Part shown: positions 44,152-53,727 of the stretch, one piece after another
Layout: each line of letters begins with the position of its first letter
Position numbering within the stretch: the stretch's first letter is position 1
Assembly (NCBI RefSeq): GCF_003385845.1
Contig: NZ_QRDJ01000006.1
Location: 1,176,707-1,240,706 of the forward strand
DNA: 64,000 bases
Direction of reading: 5' to 3'
DNA from: Kushneria indalinina DSM 14324
GTDB taxonomy: Bacteria; Pseudomonadota; Gammaproteobacteria; Pseudomonadales; Halomonadaceae
The notes under the pieces: model-generated
What the model was told of the DNA's origin: nothing
The model's database searches: none
What the model saw: the letters and a program-made list of their open reading frames with translations, nothing else
Position numbers and translations under genes: made by a program

Positions 44152-44310
44152 TTAACGACGCGCGATAATCCAGATGGCGTGGATAATACCGGGAATATAA
44201 CCCAGAAGGGTCAGCAGGATATTCACCCAGAACTGCAGTCCCAGACCCACCTGAAGAAACACGCCTACCGGTGGCAGCAAAATGGCAAAAATAATTCTGA
44301 CGATATCCAT
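44152..44310 (-). CDS. PMP3/YqaE-family small membrane peptide
   Basis: A 52-residue peptide, MDIVRIIFAILLPPVGVFLQ onward, ending IIHAIWIIARR. Two membrane segments flank the GLQFWVNILLTLLGYIPG turn, the hallmark of the PMP3/YqaE/plasma-membrane proteolipid 3 family, linked to membrane potential and salt or cold stress. GAGG lies 7 bp before the ATG. The gene is monocistronic with its own terminator. Its function in bacteria is not established. Confidence 0.93.
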   Translation of the reverse strand: MDIVRIIFAILLPPVGVFLQVGLGLQFWVNILLTLLGYIPGIIHAIWIIARR

Positions 44311-44571
44311 ATCCCAACCTCACTTCATTTCCAGAAAGTGTTATTACGACGCCAGCCATGCTGGCGACCAAATGTTCCACCAGCGCTGCGTCCTGCTGCC
44401 GTGGTCAGTACGGATATGAGGGCTTTGGAGTCCAAAGCCAAGCCCCAGGTCAAAACGGGCTCGAACTGACATCGCGTCGCCGGACCGGGCTGCCTCATTT
44501 CCGTACCACAAGGGCGAAAGTATAGACGTCACACCTCGATCGCGCGACCGGGTCTGACGCGGCTGCCCGTT

Positions 44572-44605
44572 GGAGACTGTGCCTAGCAGGAGACCGTGCC
44601 TAGCA
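44572..44605. repeat. 17-bp direct duplication spanning the cysE stop codon
   Basis: Two adjacent 17-base units beginning GGAGAC and ending GTGCCTAGCA (44572-44588 and 44589-44605) differ at one base. The TAG stop of cysE lies in the second unit, so a second TAG follows 17 bp downstream. It looks like a recent slippage duplication. Confidence 0.85.
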
Positions 44606-45538
44606 GGGCGACTTCTGCAGACTGGCCTGAGAGACGTTGCTGTGCGGCTCGACGCTTCGGGTCAGCCACACATTGCCGCCAATGATCGAGTCATGGCCGA
44701 TGGTGACACGGCCAAGAATGGTGGCACCGGCATAGATGACCACGTCGTTTTCCACGATCGGGTGGCGGGCATGCCCCTTCTCCAGCTGGCCGCTTTCATC
44801 GGCCGGGAAGCGCTTGGCGCCCAGCGTAACCGCCTGATAGATCCGCACCCGGTCACCGATGATGGCGGTCTCCCCGATGACCACGCCGGTACCGTGGTCA
44901 ATGAAAAAGCCCGAACCGATACTGGCGCCGGGGTGGATATCGATCCCCGTGGCCGAGTGCGCTGCCTCGGACACCATGCGGGCCAGCAGCGGTGCGCCGG
45001 TCGAATAGAGCTGGTGCGCCAGCCGGTGATAGATAATGGCGGTGATGCCCGGATAGCACAAAAGCACTTCATCAACGCTGCGCGCCGCCGGGTCGCCGCG
45101 ATAGGCGGCCATGATATCGATATCCAGCCAGTGGCGAATGGTCGGCAGCATGGCGCCGAAGTCACGCACGATGGCCACGGCCTGATCGGAGTGATCCTCC
45201 GGGGCTTCACCGCGACGCATGGCGGTGTGATCCAGCTCGAGCAGGACCTGATCGAGCAGTGCATTGAGTGCGGCATCCAGCGTATAGCCGACAAAGTAGT
45301 CTTCGCTGTGATGACGCAAATTGGAGGGGCCCAGACGCATGGGGAACACGGCCCCGATGACGGCGTCGACCACCTCATTGATGATCTCGCGCGACGGCAG
45401 GCTGCGCCCGCCCGACTCGTTGGTGCGGCCGTGATCGGCACGCCACTGCTCGCGTGCGCCCCTGAGCTCGTGCACCACGCTATCGAGCTGCCAGTCGATG
45501 GCGTGATCCGCCTTGCTGTAATGATTTAACCGTGCCAT
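44600..45538 (-). CDS. cysE: Serine O-acetyltransferase (EpsC/CysE type)
   Basis: A 312-residue acetyltransferase with a long helical N-terminus and a left-handed beta-helix of hexapeptide repeats: GIDIHPGASIGSGFFIDHGTG near residue 200, VIGETAIIGDRV, YQAVTLGAKRF, HPIVENDVVIYAGATILGRVTIG. The two His (IHPG, IDHGTG) are the catalytic and serine-binding positions. It makes O-acetylserine for cysteine synthesis. It is of the longer EpsC form, roughly 40 residues over the E. coli enzyme. ATG follows GGGAT. Monocistronic. Confidence 0.92.
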   Translation of the reverse strand: MARLNHYSKADHAIDWQLDSVVHELRGAREQWRADHGRTNESGGRSLPSREIINEVVDAVIGAVFPMRLGPSNLRHHSEDYFVGYTLDAALNALLDQVLLELDHTAMRRGEAPEDHSDQAVAIVRDFGAMLPTIRHWLDIDIMAAYRGDPAARSVDEVLLCYPGITAIIYHRLAHQLYSTGAPLLARMVSEAAHSATGIDIHPGASIGSGFFIDHGTGVVIGETAIIGDRVRIYQAVTLGAKRFPADESGQLEKGHARHPIVENDVVIYAGATILGRVTIGHDSIIGGNVWLTRSVEPHSNVSQASLQKSPC

Positions 45539-45755
45539 GTGAGTATCCCGGAGTGCCGGACGACACCGCAGGTCGAGTGACCGCGATGTGTCATGTCATG
45601 AACCAATATGCTGTTGAGCGTAGCGCAGTCGACCTGACACGGCCCGTTGATCTCGCTCTGCCACCCCGCAAGGGGCACAGGCCGTATGCCGGATCGAAAC
45701 GAACAGTGTGTTCTTAAGTGGGCCTTGAGAGGTTCCTTTTCAATGAACACAGGCC

Positions 45756-48098
45756 CTATCCGGAGAGATCGTTTGATCGATCGGCAGATGGCAGCGCCCA
45801 CCAGCTCGGCAGCAGCGCCTGAATCTCGCCGCGTCGGAAACGATCATCAATGAGATGAATGACGCCCCGGTCCTCGGGCGAGCGGATCACACGGCCGGCC
45901 GCCTGCACCACGCGCGTGATGCCCGGATACAGATAGGCGTAGCGATAGCCATCACCGAATAGCGTCTCCATGCGGGCCTTCATCTGCTCGTTGACCGGAT
46001 TGAACTGCGCAAGCCCGAGCGTGGCGACAAAGGCGCCGATCAACCGCTCGCCGGGGAGATCAATGCCCTCGCCGAAAATGCCGCCCAGCACGGCAAAGCC
46101 GATGCCCTGCCCGTCCAGCGTAAAGCGCGCCAGAAAGGCGTCTCGCTCAGGCTCCGACATGCGCCGCGCCTGTGACCACTGCGGCACATCAGGCGCGTGT
46201 TCGGCCAGCGCCTCCCTGACCTGCTCGAGATAGTCAAAGCTGCTGAAAAAGGCCAGATAGTTGCCGGGGCGCTGATAAAACTGATCGGCCATCAGCGCCG
46301 CGATGGGCGCAAGGGACGCGGCTCGGTCGCGGTAGCGCGTGGAGATATGCCCGGCCAGATGCACCTCGAGCTGCCCGCCGGTAAAGGGTGAGGCCATCTC
46401 GAGCCAGGGCGTCGAGGGCGCAAGCCCGAGCTGATCACGGTAGTAATGGCCCGGCGACAGCGTGGCAGAAAACAAAATGGCCGAGTGGGCGGCCTCGAAA
46501 CGCGCCGCCAGCAGCGGCGCCGGTACCACATTGCGCAGCGACAGCGTGGCGCTTTTGCCGCGGCGTTCGATATCAAAGAGATAGTGGTCAGGGTCGCATT
46601 CACCGGCGAGTTCCGCGATACGCACGATCTGCATGGCATCAAACCACGCCTCCAGCAGTGCGCTCTCAAGACCGACAGGCGTCTCGACCATCAGATCACC
46701 GACGGCCGTCACGAACTGCGACAGCGCGTTGAAGAGCTTGCGCGGCGGCGCTTCCAGACAGACGTAATTGCCGTCATGTTCACGCAGCAGCGCCTTCCAC
46801 TGGCGCCAGAGCCGATCCAGCGGTCGCTTGAGTGCAGGCGGTGCGTCGCGCCGGGCCGGGGCAAAACGGCCCTGATCAAACTCGGCGCCATACATGGCCC
46901 GCCCGCGCTCGACGAGATTGTGCGCCTCATCAATGAGCACGCTGACCCGCCACTGGTGCTGCCGGGCCATGGCATAGAGCATGGCGCTGGTATCGAACCA
47001 GTAATTGACATCGCCGATCACAACATCACACCAGTGCGCCATCTCCTGCCCGAGGTAGTAGGGGCACACCCGATGGGCCAGGGCGACCTCTTTGAGCCCG
47101 GCGTGGTCCAGCCAGCCCTTGTCCACCGCGGCCTGGCGCGCCTCGGGCAGCCGATCATAAAAACCGCTCGCCAGTGGACAGCTGTCGCCGTGACAGGCCA
47201 GGTCCGGATGCTCGCAGGCCTTGTCACGCGCGATCAGCTCCAGCGTTCGAACGCTGGAACCGGCGCCCTCTTCGCAGGCCTCTGCCATACCCAGCGTGGT
47301 CAGCGCTTCAAGCGCCAACCGGCGCCCGGTGGTGCGCGCGGTGAGAAAGAACAGGCGATCGAGCTGCTGGCCCGGCATCGCCTTGAGCGCGGGGAACAGG
47401 GTACCCAGCGTCTTGCCGATACCGGTCGGCGCCTGCAGCATCAGATCGCGCCGGGTACTGATCGCCTTGAAGACGCTTTCGGCCAGCGCCCGCTGACCGG
47501 GGCGGAAATCGGCGTGCGGAAACTCAAGCTGCGCAAGCCGCTGCGCGCGCGCCGCCTCATGGGCAAGTTCCTGCTCGGCCCAGTCGATGAAACGCTCGCA
47601 CTGCACTATAAAGAAGGCCTCCAGCGCGTGGCGGTCCATGGTCTCAACAAGAACGGTTTCGCGCTGCTGCTCGATATCGAAATAGACCAGCGCGACTTCC
47701 AGACTTTCAAGTCCGCGCTCACGGCACATCAGCGCGGCATAGACCTTCGCCTGCGCCCAGTGCAGCGCGCGCTGATTGGCCGGCATGGCCTCAATGTCAC
47801 CCCGCCGGGTCTTGACCTCCTCCAGCCGCTGACGCACCGGGTCATAGCCATCGGCGCGGCCCCGCACGACCAGCGCACCATATTGGCCTTCCAGCGTGAC
47901 CTCATGCTCGTAATGCTCACCCCGGCGCGAGGCCACCACCTGATGGCCGGCAATGCCCTGCTGCGCGGTGGGGGCCGGCGTAAATCGCAGGTCAAGATCG
48001 CCCGTGCGGGCGGTAAACTCACACAGCGCGCGCACCGCCACGCGATAGCGCGGTGACTCGACATCCGTCGGCGCGGTTATCGCGGGTGCCGTGCTCAA
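45756..48098 (-). CDS. DinG/Rad3-like ATP-dependent DNA helicase with N-terminal nuclease-like domain
   Basis: The 780-residue protein is an XPD/DinG-type superfamily 2 helicase. Walker A is QAPTGIGKT near residue 220, four cysteines (CEHPDLACHGDSC and VCPYY) fit an Fe-S cluster, DEAH is in VLIDEAHNLVER, and FSATLSPGHY and QAAGRVIRSPEDRG are motifs III and VI. The first 180 residues have RGRADGYD...LEEVKTRRG and a QAKVYAALM helix, like Cas4/PD-(D/E)xK nucleases. The start is TTG, 8 bases after GGAGGG, overlapping the FAN1 stop as TTGA. Likely repair role with FAN1. Confidence 0.9.
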   Translation of the reverse strand: MSTAPAITAPTDVESPRYRVAVRALCEFTARTGDLDLRFTPAPTAQQGIAGHQVVASRRGEHYEHEVTLEGQYGALVVRGRADGYDPVRQRLEEVKTRRGDIEAMPANQRALHWAQAKVYAALMCRERGLESLEVALVYFDIEQQRETVLVETMDRHALEAFFIVQCERFIDWAEQELAHEAARAQRLAQLEFPHADFRPGQRALAESVFKAISTRRDLMLQAPTGIGKTLGTLFPALKAMPGQQLDRLFFLTARTTGRRLALEALTTLGMAEACEEGAGSSVRTLELIARDKACEHPDLACHGDSCPLASGFYDRLPEARQAAVDKGWLDHAGLKEVALAHRVCPYYLGQEMAHWCDVVIGDVNYWFDTSAMLYAMARQHQWRVSVLIDEAHNLVERGRAMYGAEFDQGRFAPARRDAPPALKRPLDRLWRQWKALLREHDGNYVCLEAPPRKLFNALSQFVTAVGDLMVETPVGLESALLEAWFDAMQIVRIAELAGECDPDHYLFDIERRGKSATLSLRNVVPAPLLAARFEAAHSAILFSATLSPGHYYRDQLGLAPSTPWLEMASPFTGGQLEVHLAGHISTRYRDRAASLAPIAALMADQFYQRPGNYLAFFSSFDYLEQVREALAEHAPDVPQWSQARRMSEPERDAFLARFTLDGQGIGFAVLGGIFGEGIDLPGERLIGAFVATLGLAQFNPVNEQMKARMETLFGDGYRYAYLYPGITRVVQAAGRVIRSPEDRGVIHLIDDRFRRGEIQALLPSWWALPSADRSNDLSG

Positions 48099-49816
48099 GA
48101 CGCGCCCTCCTCACTTTGCCAGCGCACATGGCAGACCGTGACCGGCATGTCATGGCGGGCGCAAAAGGCAATCCAGCGCTTCTGATTGTCCTGCAGTCGA
48201 TCACCCGGCCCCTTGACCTCGATCATCTCATAGCGCGATGTGCCCTCGGGCGCCTGCGGGTAAAAGCGGATGAGATCCGGCATGCCAGCGCGATTGGCGC
48301 GGATATCGGTCAGTAGCCGCTCGAACCAAGCGCGTAGATGCGCCGGCGGCAGGCACTCAAGCGCCAGCGACAGCAGCTCATCATCCAGTGCGCCCCAGTG
48401 CACGAAGGGTGACTGGATGCCCTGCTTTTCCCGGTAACGCTGCTGGATGGTCTCACGCCAGGTGCCCTCCTCGAGCCGAGCCAGACAGCGCTGAAAGAGT
48501 TGTTCGCGCTGCAAATAAAACTCCGGGCGCATCAGATCAGCAGGGCCGCTCTGGAACGGATGAAAGAAAGCCCCCGGCAGCGGGGCAAAGATGGCTTCCC
48601 AGCAGAGCAGCCCAAACAGCGCGTTGATCAGCGTGTTTTCAACGTAGAAGACCGGCGCTTCCGGCGAATCCAGGTGCTCACGGACGGTGCGCTCCACGGA
48701 TCCACTTCGTGGCAGGGCCAGATCACAGCGCCTGACCGGCGCGTCCGCCTGACTCAATGGTTTTGCCATGCCCAGCGCGCGATGCAGCCGCGGCTGAATG
48801 CGCGCTGCCTGTTGACGCTCGGCCTCGCTGGCTGGCGCGTGTTGCGCCGCAGTGCACAGGGCCAGTGCCGGCTGATGCTCACCGAGACGCTCCAGCACCC
48901 GAATACGGCGAATGCGCGCCTCCGCTTGGCCACTGTGGCCGTAAAGCTCAGCAGCCCGCACGAGTTCACCCTGGCGCTCGCAGTGGCGGGCGATGGCATG
49001 GATGACCCGGCCCCGGCGCGCCTCCAGCCAGACACTGTCACCGATGCACTCGGGCAGTGCCGCCAGCACCTCATCCATGTCGCCGCCGGCTTCGAAGCGC
49101 TCTCGACAGTCATGAATCTGCCAGTAGCGCTCGATATCCGCTCGGGACTGGAATGCCCGGGAATCGGGCGTGAAAGGCACCACTTCAAATCGATAGATGC
49201 CCTGATCCGCCAGCACGAATTCGGAAAACTGCTGGCGCAGGTTGCCAAAAAACATCAGCCGCAGCCGTTCGCATACCGGCATGACGGTCAGGCAAACGAC
49301 GTCGGCCACCATGGCCCGACCGGCCGCCGCCGCCCAGGCCTCTGGTACCAACGCCTGATCAAACGTTGGCGCCAGCGCTTCCTTTAACAACGCCTTGCGA
49401 TCGCGGGGTCTGGGCAGATGGTCACGAAACAGACCCACCAGCTCGTCACGCGTGAAGAGATCAAAAAGGCGATCAAGGGTCAGACAGGGGCTATTGTCGA
49501 CCAGACCCTGCTCGATCAGCGGTGCCAGTGCCGCGTCGATGTCGCCGATCTCGTCGTAGTTGAGCCGATCGAGGCGAAAATGCTCGCCCTTACGCATCAC
49601 CATGCGTACCAGCAGCGCTTTTGACGCCACGGGCAGGCCCTGAAAGCGCGTGATGAAGTCACGCTCGTCATCATCAAGCAGATCGTTATAGCGCTCGCTG
49701 ACCCAGGTCAGCACGTTTTCAAAATTGACCAGGTAATAGCGCGGATCGCGCAGGGAATCCGCAACGGTCAAAAGCGGCGCATCATGGACCGCTGTAGAGG
49801 CAGGAGTACTGTTCAT
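48095..49816 (-). CDS. FAN1-like VRR-NUC domain nuclease
   Basis: A 573-residue protein. The C-terminal VRR-NUC domain has the nuclease residues in AGMPDLIRFYP near 505 and YEMIEVKGPGDRLQDNQKRW near 530, ending with VCHVRW. The N-terminal part has LLVRMVMRKGEHFRLDRLNYDEIG, a SAP-like DNA-binding region as in FAN1, and TPR-like helices in the middle. FAN1 enzymes cut DNA flaps and interstrand crosslinks. The gene overlaps the DinG-like helicase downstream. No clear ribosome binding site precedes the ATG at 49816. Confidence 0.9.
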   Translation of the reverse strand: MNSTPASTAVHDAPLLTVADSLRDPRYYLVNFENVLTWVSERYNDLLDDDERDFITRFQGLPVASKALLVRMVMRKGEHFRLDRLNYDEIGDIDAALAPLIEQGLVDNSPCLTLDRLFDLFTRDELVGLFRDHLPRPRDRKALLKEALAPTFDQALVPEAWAAAAGRAMVADVVCLTVMPVCERLRLMFFGNLRQQFSEFVLADQGIYRFEVVPFTPDSRAFQSRADIERYWQIHDCRERFEAGGDMDEVLAALPECIGDSVWLEARRGRVIHAIARHCERQGELVRAAELYGHSGQAEARIRRIRVLERLGEHQPALALCTAAQHAPASEAERQQAARIQPRLHRALGMAKPLSQADAPVRRCDLALPRSGSVERTVREHLDSPEAPVFYVENTLINALFGLLCWEAIFAPLPGAFFHPFQSGPADLMRPEFYLQREQLFQRCLARLEEGTWRETIQQRYREKQGIQSPFVHWGALDDELLSLALECLPPAHLRAWFERLLTDIRANRAGMPDLIRFYPQAPEGTSRYEMIEVKGPGDRLQDNQKRWIAFCARHDMPVTVCHVRWQSEEGAS

Positions 49817-50094
49817 GTATCCATGTTATCAGCGTGCCAGGGCCGGTGGCGAGAGATGTCGCACGTGCTGTTGCGCCCTTTCATGACGGCCACGACAGCC
49901 GCCGCAGTGACTATCTATTGGCGCCCTGAGGGCTGCCGGGGATCAGGTGGTGCATTATTCTTGAGCGCCCCTGTCGAGCTTTCGCCATGTGACAATTTTG
50001 TTGTGCCGAAATGAAGATAATCCTGGCGTAACCGCTAACATGAGATAGATTTAAGAAAGTACAAGGTTTATTCACCCATCGGAGTCAGGACACC

Positions 50095-50346
50095 ATGTTC
50101 AAGAATCAGATCGAAGGCGAAACCAAAAACGCAGTAGGCAAGGCGCAGGAAGCCTATGGTGACTTTACCGATGACAACGAGCACCGCACCGAAGGCAAGC
50201 TGCGCAGCGCCGCAGGCCAGGTGCAGTCCCAGTATGGCGAAGCCGTCGACACTGCTCGTGAGTTCACGGTCAAGCAGCCGGTAGGCGCACTGGCAATTGC
50301 CGCAACCGTTGGCTTTGTACTGGGCGCGCTGGTCACACGCCGCTGA
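50095..50346 (+). CDS. CsbD-like/ElaB-like small stress protein
   Basis: An 83-residue protein. The first 35 residues (KNQIEGETKNAVGKAQEAYGDFTD) match the CsbD general-stress family, a second similar segment follows (EGKLRSAAGQVQSQYGEAVD), and the C-terminus is a single membrane segment ending GALVTRR, as in ElaB/YqjD proteins. The combination suggests an inner-membrane-anchored stress protein. ATG follows GGAG. Monocistronic, with a terminator right after it. Function unproven. Confidence 0.82.
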   Translation: MFKNQIEGETKNAVGKAQEAYGDFTDDNEHRTEGKLRSAAGQVQSQYGEAVDTAREFTVKQPVGALAIAATVGFVLGALVTRR

Positions 50347-50370
50347 TTACCAGCCAGTACCACGGTGATT

Positions 50371-50403
50371 AAAAAACCGGTTCCCTTGGGAGCCGGTTTT
50401 TTT
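50371..50403 (+). terminator. Rho-independent terminator after the CsbD-like gene
   Basis: AAAAAACCGGTTCCC pairs with GGGAGCCGGTTTTTT (one wobble pair), ending in a run of seven T. Confidence 0.93.
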
Positions 50404-50501
50404 GCATCGCAGCGTCAGGTCTGTGTTAAACCTCTGGTCCTCGTGGCGACCCGAGACCTGCGCGGCGCGTATGTTTCAGACAATCGCATATTTCAGACAA
50501 T

Positions 50502-50528
50502 AAAAAACCGCCCGGGGAAGTGGGCGGT
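50502..50528 (-). terminator. Rho-independent terminator after hda
   Basis: ACCGCCC (50507-50513) pairs with GGGCGGT (50522-50528). The minus strand continues into six U. It lies about 90 bp beyond the hda stop codon. Confidence 0.88.
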
Positions 50529-50615
50529 GAACAGGAAACCAGAAGTGTTGATTTCCAGTATAGATCGCCTGACCGGAACTGCCAGTTTTTCCTGATACAG
50601 ATCAGTAATGGTGAT

Positions 50616-51317
50616 TTACCAGTCCAGCGCCTGCTTGACGAAGGGGATGGTCAATCGACGCTGCGCTGACAGCGAGGCGCTATCAAGTCGGGTCAGAAGC
50701 GCCAGCATGTCGCCCAGCCGCCGCGGCCCGCGATGCAGCAGGTAGCGGGCCACTTCATCGGGTAACTGCATGCCACGCTGATGCGCTCGCAGTCGCAGCA
50801 CTTCCAGTCGGTCCTGATCACTCAGCGGCTGTAGATGAAAGGTCATCCCCCATCCCAGCCGTGACGCCAGATCCGGCAGCACCACGGGCAGCGCTCGGGG
50901 TGCCGCCTGAGCGGCAATCACCAGCCGGCAGTTGGCATCCCTGAGCCGGTTGAAACAGTGAAAAAGGGCCTCTTCCCAGCGCTTTCGCCCGATGACGCGC
51001 TCCAGATCATCAATGGCGATCAGATCCAGCGCCTCGAGATCCTCAAGCATGTGCGGCGGAAAGTGCCCCAGATCATCCAGTGGCAGATACAGCGCTCTGG
51101 CGCCGCGGTCGCTCGTTTCAAGACAGGCGGCCTGAAGCAGGTGGCTGCGTCCGCTGCCGGAGGCGCCCCAGAGATAGATAAACTGCTCGCCGCCATCATC
51201 AAGCTGATGACGCAGATGGGTGACAAGGCTTGCATTGGCACCGGGCCAGAAGCTGGCAAACGTGGCGTCATCGCGCGCACCAACACCTAGCGGAAGCTGT
51301 AGGGTATCCGGACTCAT
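50616..51317 (-). CDS. hda: DnaA regulatory inactivator Hda
   Basis: The 233-residue AAA+ protein starts MSPDTLQLPLGV, where QLPL is the sliding-clamp-binding motif of Hda. DDATFASFWPGANASLV, the Walker A variant GASGSGRSHLL near residue 57, Walker B LIAIDDLERV and the PDLASRLGWGM sensor-like helix follow. Bound to the DNA-loaded clamp, Hda stimulates hydrolysis of DnaA-bound ATP and prevents over-initiation. Start uncertain: ATG at 51329 and GTG at 51356 are in frame; homology favours 51317. Divergent from purM, a common gammaproteobacterial arrangement. Confidence 0.92.
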   Translation of the reverse strand: MSPDTLQLPLGVGARDDATFASFWPGANASLVTHLRHQLDDGGEQFIYLWGASGSGRSHLLQAACLETSDRGARALYLPLDDLGHFPPHMLEDLEALDLIAIDDLERVIGRKRWEEALFHCFNRLRDANCRLVIAAQAAPRALPVVLPDLASRLGWGMTFHLQPLSDQDRLEVLRLRAHQRGMQLPDEVARYLLHRGPRRLGDMLALLTRLDSASLSAQRRLTIPFVKQALDW

Positions 51318-51521
51318 TACGGCGTCCATGCTCAAAACAAGGGGAACAGCGGTCACATTATCATGAACCCGATGACTCGGGGCAGCCTGTTCATATCCGG
51401 GTCATCAGGCCCTGCAGTTGCGATGCGATCGACCATGGCCGATGGTACAATGCTGCCCTTCTTGATTATCGCTCTGGCCCCGGCCGGAACCCCGTCTCAT
51501 TTTCAGTGACAGGACCCCAAC

Positions 51522-52589
51522 ATGACCGAGCCTTCGTCTCGTGACTCCCTCTCCTACAAGGATGCCGGTGTTGATATCGACGCCGGCAATGCGCTGGTCG
51601 AACGCATCAAGCATGTCGCCAAAAGTACAATGCGACCGGAAGTGATGGGCGGGCTCGGCGGTTTTGGCGCGCTGTGTCAGCTCCCCAGCGGCTATCGCGA
51701 GCCGGTGCTGGTATCGGGCACCGACGGCGTCGGCACCAAGCTGAGACTGGCCATGGACCTGGGTCGTCACGACACCATCGGCATCGATCTGGTGGCCATG
51801 TGCGTCAACGACCTGGTGGTCGCCGGTGCCGAGCCGCTGTTCTTTCTCGACTACTACGCCACCGGCAAACTGAATGTCGAGATGGCCGCCGATGTGGTCA
51901 CGGGTATCGGTGAGGGGTGTCGCCAGGCAGGATGCGCCCTGGTGGGCGGTGAAACGGCTGAAATGCCGGGCATGTATGAGGGCTCCGATTACGATCTGGC
52001 CGGATTTTGCGTCGGCATCGTTGAAAAGTCGGAAATTCTTGACGGGTCAAAGGTTGGCGAGGGTGACGTGGTCCTGGGGCTGGCTTCCAGCGGCCCGCAC
52101 TCCAATGGCTACTCGCTGATTCGCCGCGTGCTCGAGCGCAGCGGCGCCAGACCCGACACACCGCTGGAAGATGGTCAGACCCTGCACGAGGCGCTGATGG
52201 CGCCGACCCGTATCTACGTTAAATCGCTGCTGGCCATGCTGCATGACAGCGATATTGCCGTGCATGCGCTCTCTCACATTACCGGGGGCGGACTGCTCGA
52301 AAATATCCCCCGCGTGCTGCCGGAACACACCAGCGTCCATCTCGATACACAGGCCTGGCCACGTCCGGCCGTCTTTGACTGGCTGCAGCGTGAAGGCAAC
52401 ATCGATGAGACCGAGATGCATCGCGTGCTCAACTGCGGCATCGGCATGGTCGTGGTAGTGCCCGCGGCACAGGCCGAACAGGCCGAGACCTTTCTGGAAA
52501 GCACGGGCGAAACCGTCTATCGACTGGGGTATGTCAGCCGCTCGGACGAGACACAGCCAAGCGTTGCACTTGAAAATGCACGTCAGTAA
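51522..52589 (+). CDS. purM: Phosphoribosylformylglycinamidine cyclo-ligase (AIR synthetase)
   Basis: A 355-residue enzyme with [20 protein letters not shown] at the N-terminus, the ATP-binding [12 protein letters not shown] near residue 67, [23 protein letters not shown] near 88 and [18 protein letters not shown] near 185. It makes aminoimidazole ribotide in purine synthesis. ATG follows AGGA. purN follows 16 bp later, as in many proteobacteria. Confidence 0.96.
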   Translation: MTEPSSRDSLSYKDAGVDIDAGNALVERIKHVAKSTMRPEVMGGLGGFGALCQLPSGYREPVLVSGTDGVGTKLRLAMDLGRHDTIGIDLVAMCVNDLVVAGAEPLFFLDYYATGKLNVEMAADVVTGIGEGCRQAGCALVGGETAEMPGMYEGSDYDLAGFCVGIVEKSEILDGSKVGEGDVVLGLASSGPHSNGYSLIRRVLERSGARPDTPLEDGQTLHEALMAPTRIYVKSLLAMLHDSDIAVHALSHITGGGLLENIPRVLPEHTSVHLDTQAWPRPAVFDWLQREGNIDETEMHRVLNCGIGMVVVVPAAQAEQAETFLESTGETVYRLGYVSRSDETQPSVALENARQ

Positions 52590-52605
52590 TTGAGCAGGAA
52601 CCCTC

Positions 52606-53322
52606 ATGTCCGATAACGAAACCGCCGAGCAGGAAAGCCAGTTCGAACAGCCCGATCGGCAACGGCTGGTGGTCCTGATCTCGGGAAGCGGCAGCAATCT
52701 GCAGGCACTGATCGATGCCGAAGCCCATGACGAGCTGGGCGGCGAAATTGCCGCCGTCATCTCCAATCGGGGCGATGCCTACGGCCTGGTACGCGCTCGT
52801 GAAGCGGGGATTCCGGCCGTGGTGCTGCCCCATCACGAGTATGACTCCCGCGAGGCCTTCGACGCGGCCCTGGTCAAGGTCATTGATCGCCATGCGCCGG
52901 ATCTGATCGTGCTGGCCGGCTTCATGCGCATCCTGACGCCGGCTTTTGCACAGCGCTATCACGGCCGCATGCTCAACATTCACCCCTCACTGCTGCCGGA
53001 GTATCGGGGTCTGAATACGCATGCCCGCGCACTTGCCGATAACGTGAAGGAGCATGGCGCCAGCGTTCATTTCGTCACCGACGAACTGGATGGCGGCCCT
53101 GTCGTGGTCCAGGCCGCAGTAAGTGTGGCCCCCGAAGATGACGAGGCGGCACTGGCCGAGCGGGTACTCACACGCGAACATGTGATCTACCCGATGACGG
53201 TGCGCTGGTTCATGCAGGGTCGTCTCAAACTGACGTCGGATGGCCCCAGGCTTGATAATCACCCGCTGCCTGCAAGCGGGCTGCGACTGTCAGCCGAGGA
53301 TGTCACCGAAGAGGATCTCTAG
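52606..53322 (+). CDS. purN: Phosphoribosylglycinamide formyltransferase
   Basis: A 238-residue 10-formyl-THF-dependent GAR transformylase. VLISGSGSNLQALIDA near residue 18 binds the phosphoribosyl group. GFMRILTPAF and NIHPSLLPEYRGLNTHARAL near 125 hold the catalytic Asn and His, and TDELDGGPVVVQA the Asp. It is about 25 residues longer than the E. coli enzyme, with an acidic N-terminal tail (SDNETAEQESQFEQ). ATG follows AGGA. Operon with purM. Confidence 0.95.
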   Translation: MSDNETAEQESQFEQPDRQRLVVLISGSGSNLQALIDAEAHDELGGEIAAVISNRGDAYGLVRAREAGIPAVVLPHHEYDSREAFDAALVKVIDRHAPDLIVLAGFMRILTPAFAQRYHGRMLNIHPSLLPEYRGLNTHARALADNVKEHGASVHFVTDELDGGPVVVQAAVSVAPEDDEAALAERVLTREHVIYPMTVRWFMQGRLKLTSDGPRLDNHPLPASGLRLSAEDVTEEDL

Positions 53323-53727
53323 TCCCTGACACCTTCCTGACCGATGATCGCCAGCATGACATCCCAAGCTGGCGATCCCTTCCCTGATCGCCTTTCCCTG
53401 GCCCGAGCACTTCTCCCTGCCCAGAAACCCCTCGCCTATCCAGAACATCTCTTGTTTATCCAGAACACTTTTTGCCTATCCAGAACACCTTTCGCCGATC
53501 GTTTTTACCGACCATGAGATGTCGATTCGACGGCGATCAAGCGTCATTTGTAACGCCTGACAAGGCGACCTGCCTGCCCTGTTGGGCTCATTGAATTACC
53601 CGTCACTGCCCATCAACGATCGAGCCCTTTTAAACAGCCCGTCACCTCACTGTCATCGGGGTCCGTCATGCTCGGGAAAGCCTAGTCACAGAGTGAGTAC
53701 GCTTGACTTCCTAACGAGGCAAAGACG
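53323..53727. other. 405-bp intergenic region with 20-bp repeats
   Basis: Between purN and the Na/Pi symporter. No gene is seen. It is AT-richer than its surroundings and holds the tandem repeat described at 53411-53490. A promoter for the symporter must lie in its right half. Confidence 0.7.
53411..53490. repeat. Four 20-bp tandem repeats with TATCCAGAACA core
   Basis: Units start at 53411, 53431, 53451 and 53471. The last three share TATCCAGAACA at exactly 20-bp spacing; the first is degraded (CCAGAAACC). Twenty base pairs is about two helical turns, so the cores lie on one face of the helix. Confidence 0.85.

Noticed and set aside
44123-44380. An 85-codon minus-strand frame over the PMP3 gene
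   Set aside because: The frame at 44152-44310 encodes a clear PMP3 peptide with ribosome binding site and terminator. The longer frame has no recognisable feature.
46446-48056. A 536-codon plus-strand open frame
   Set aside because: Antisense to the DinG-like helicase gene. No family features.
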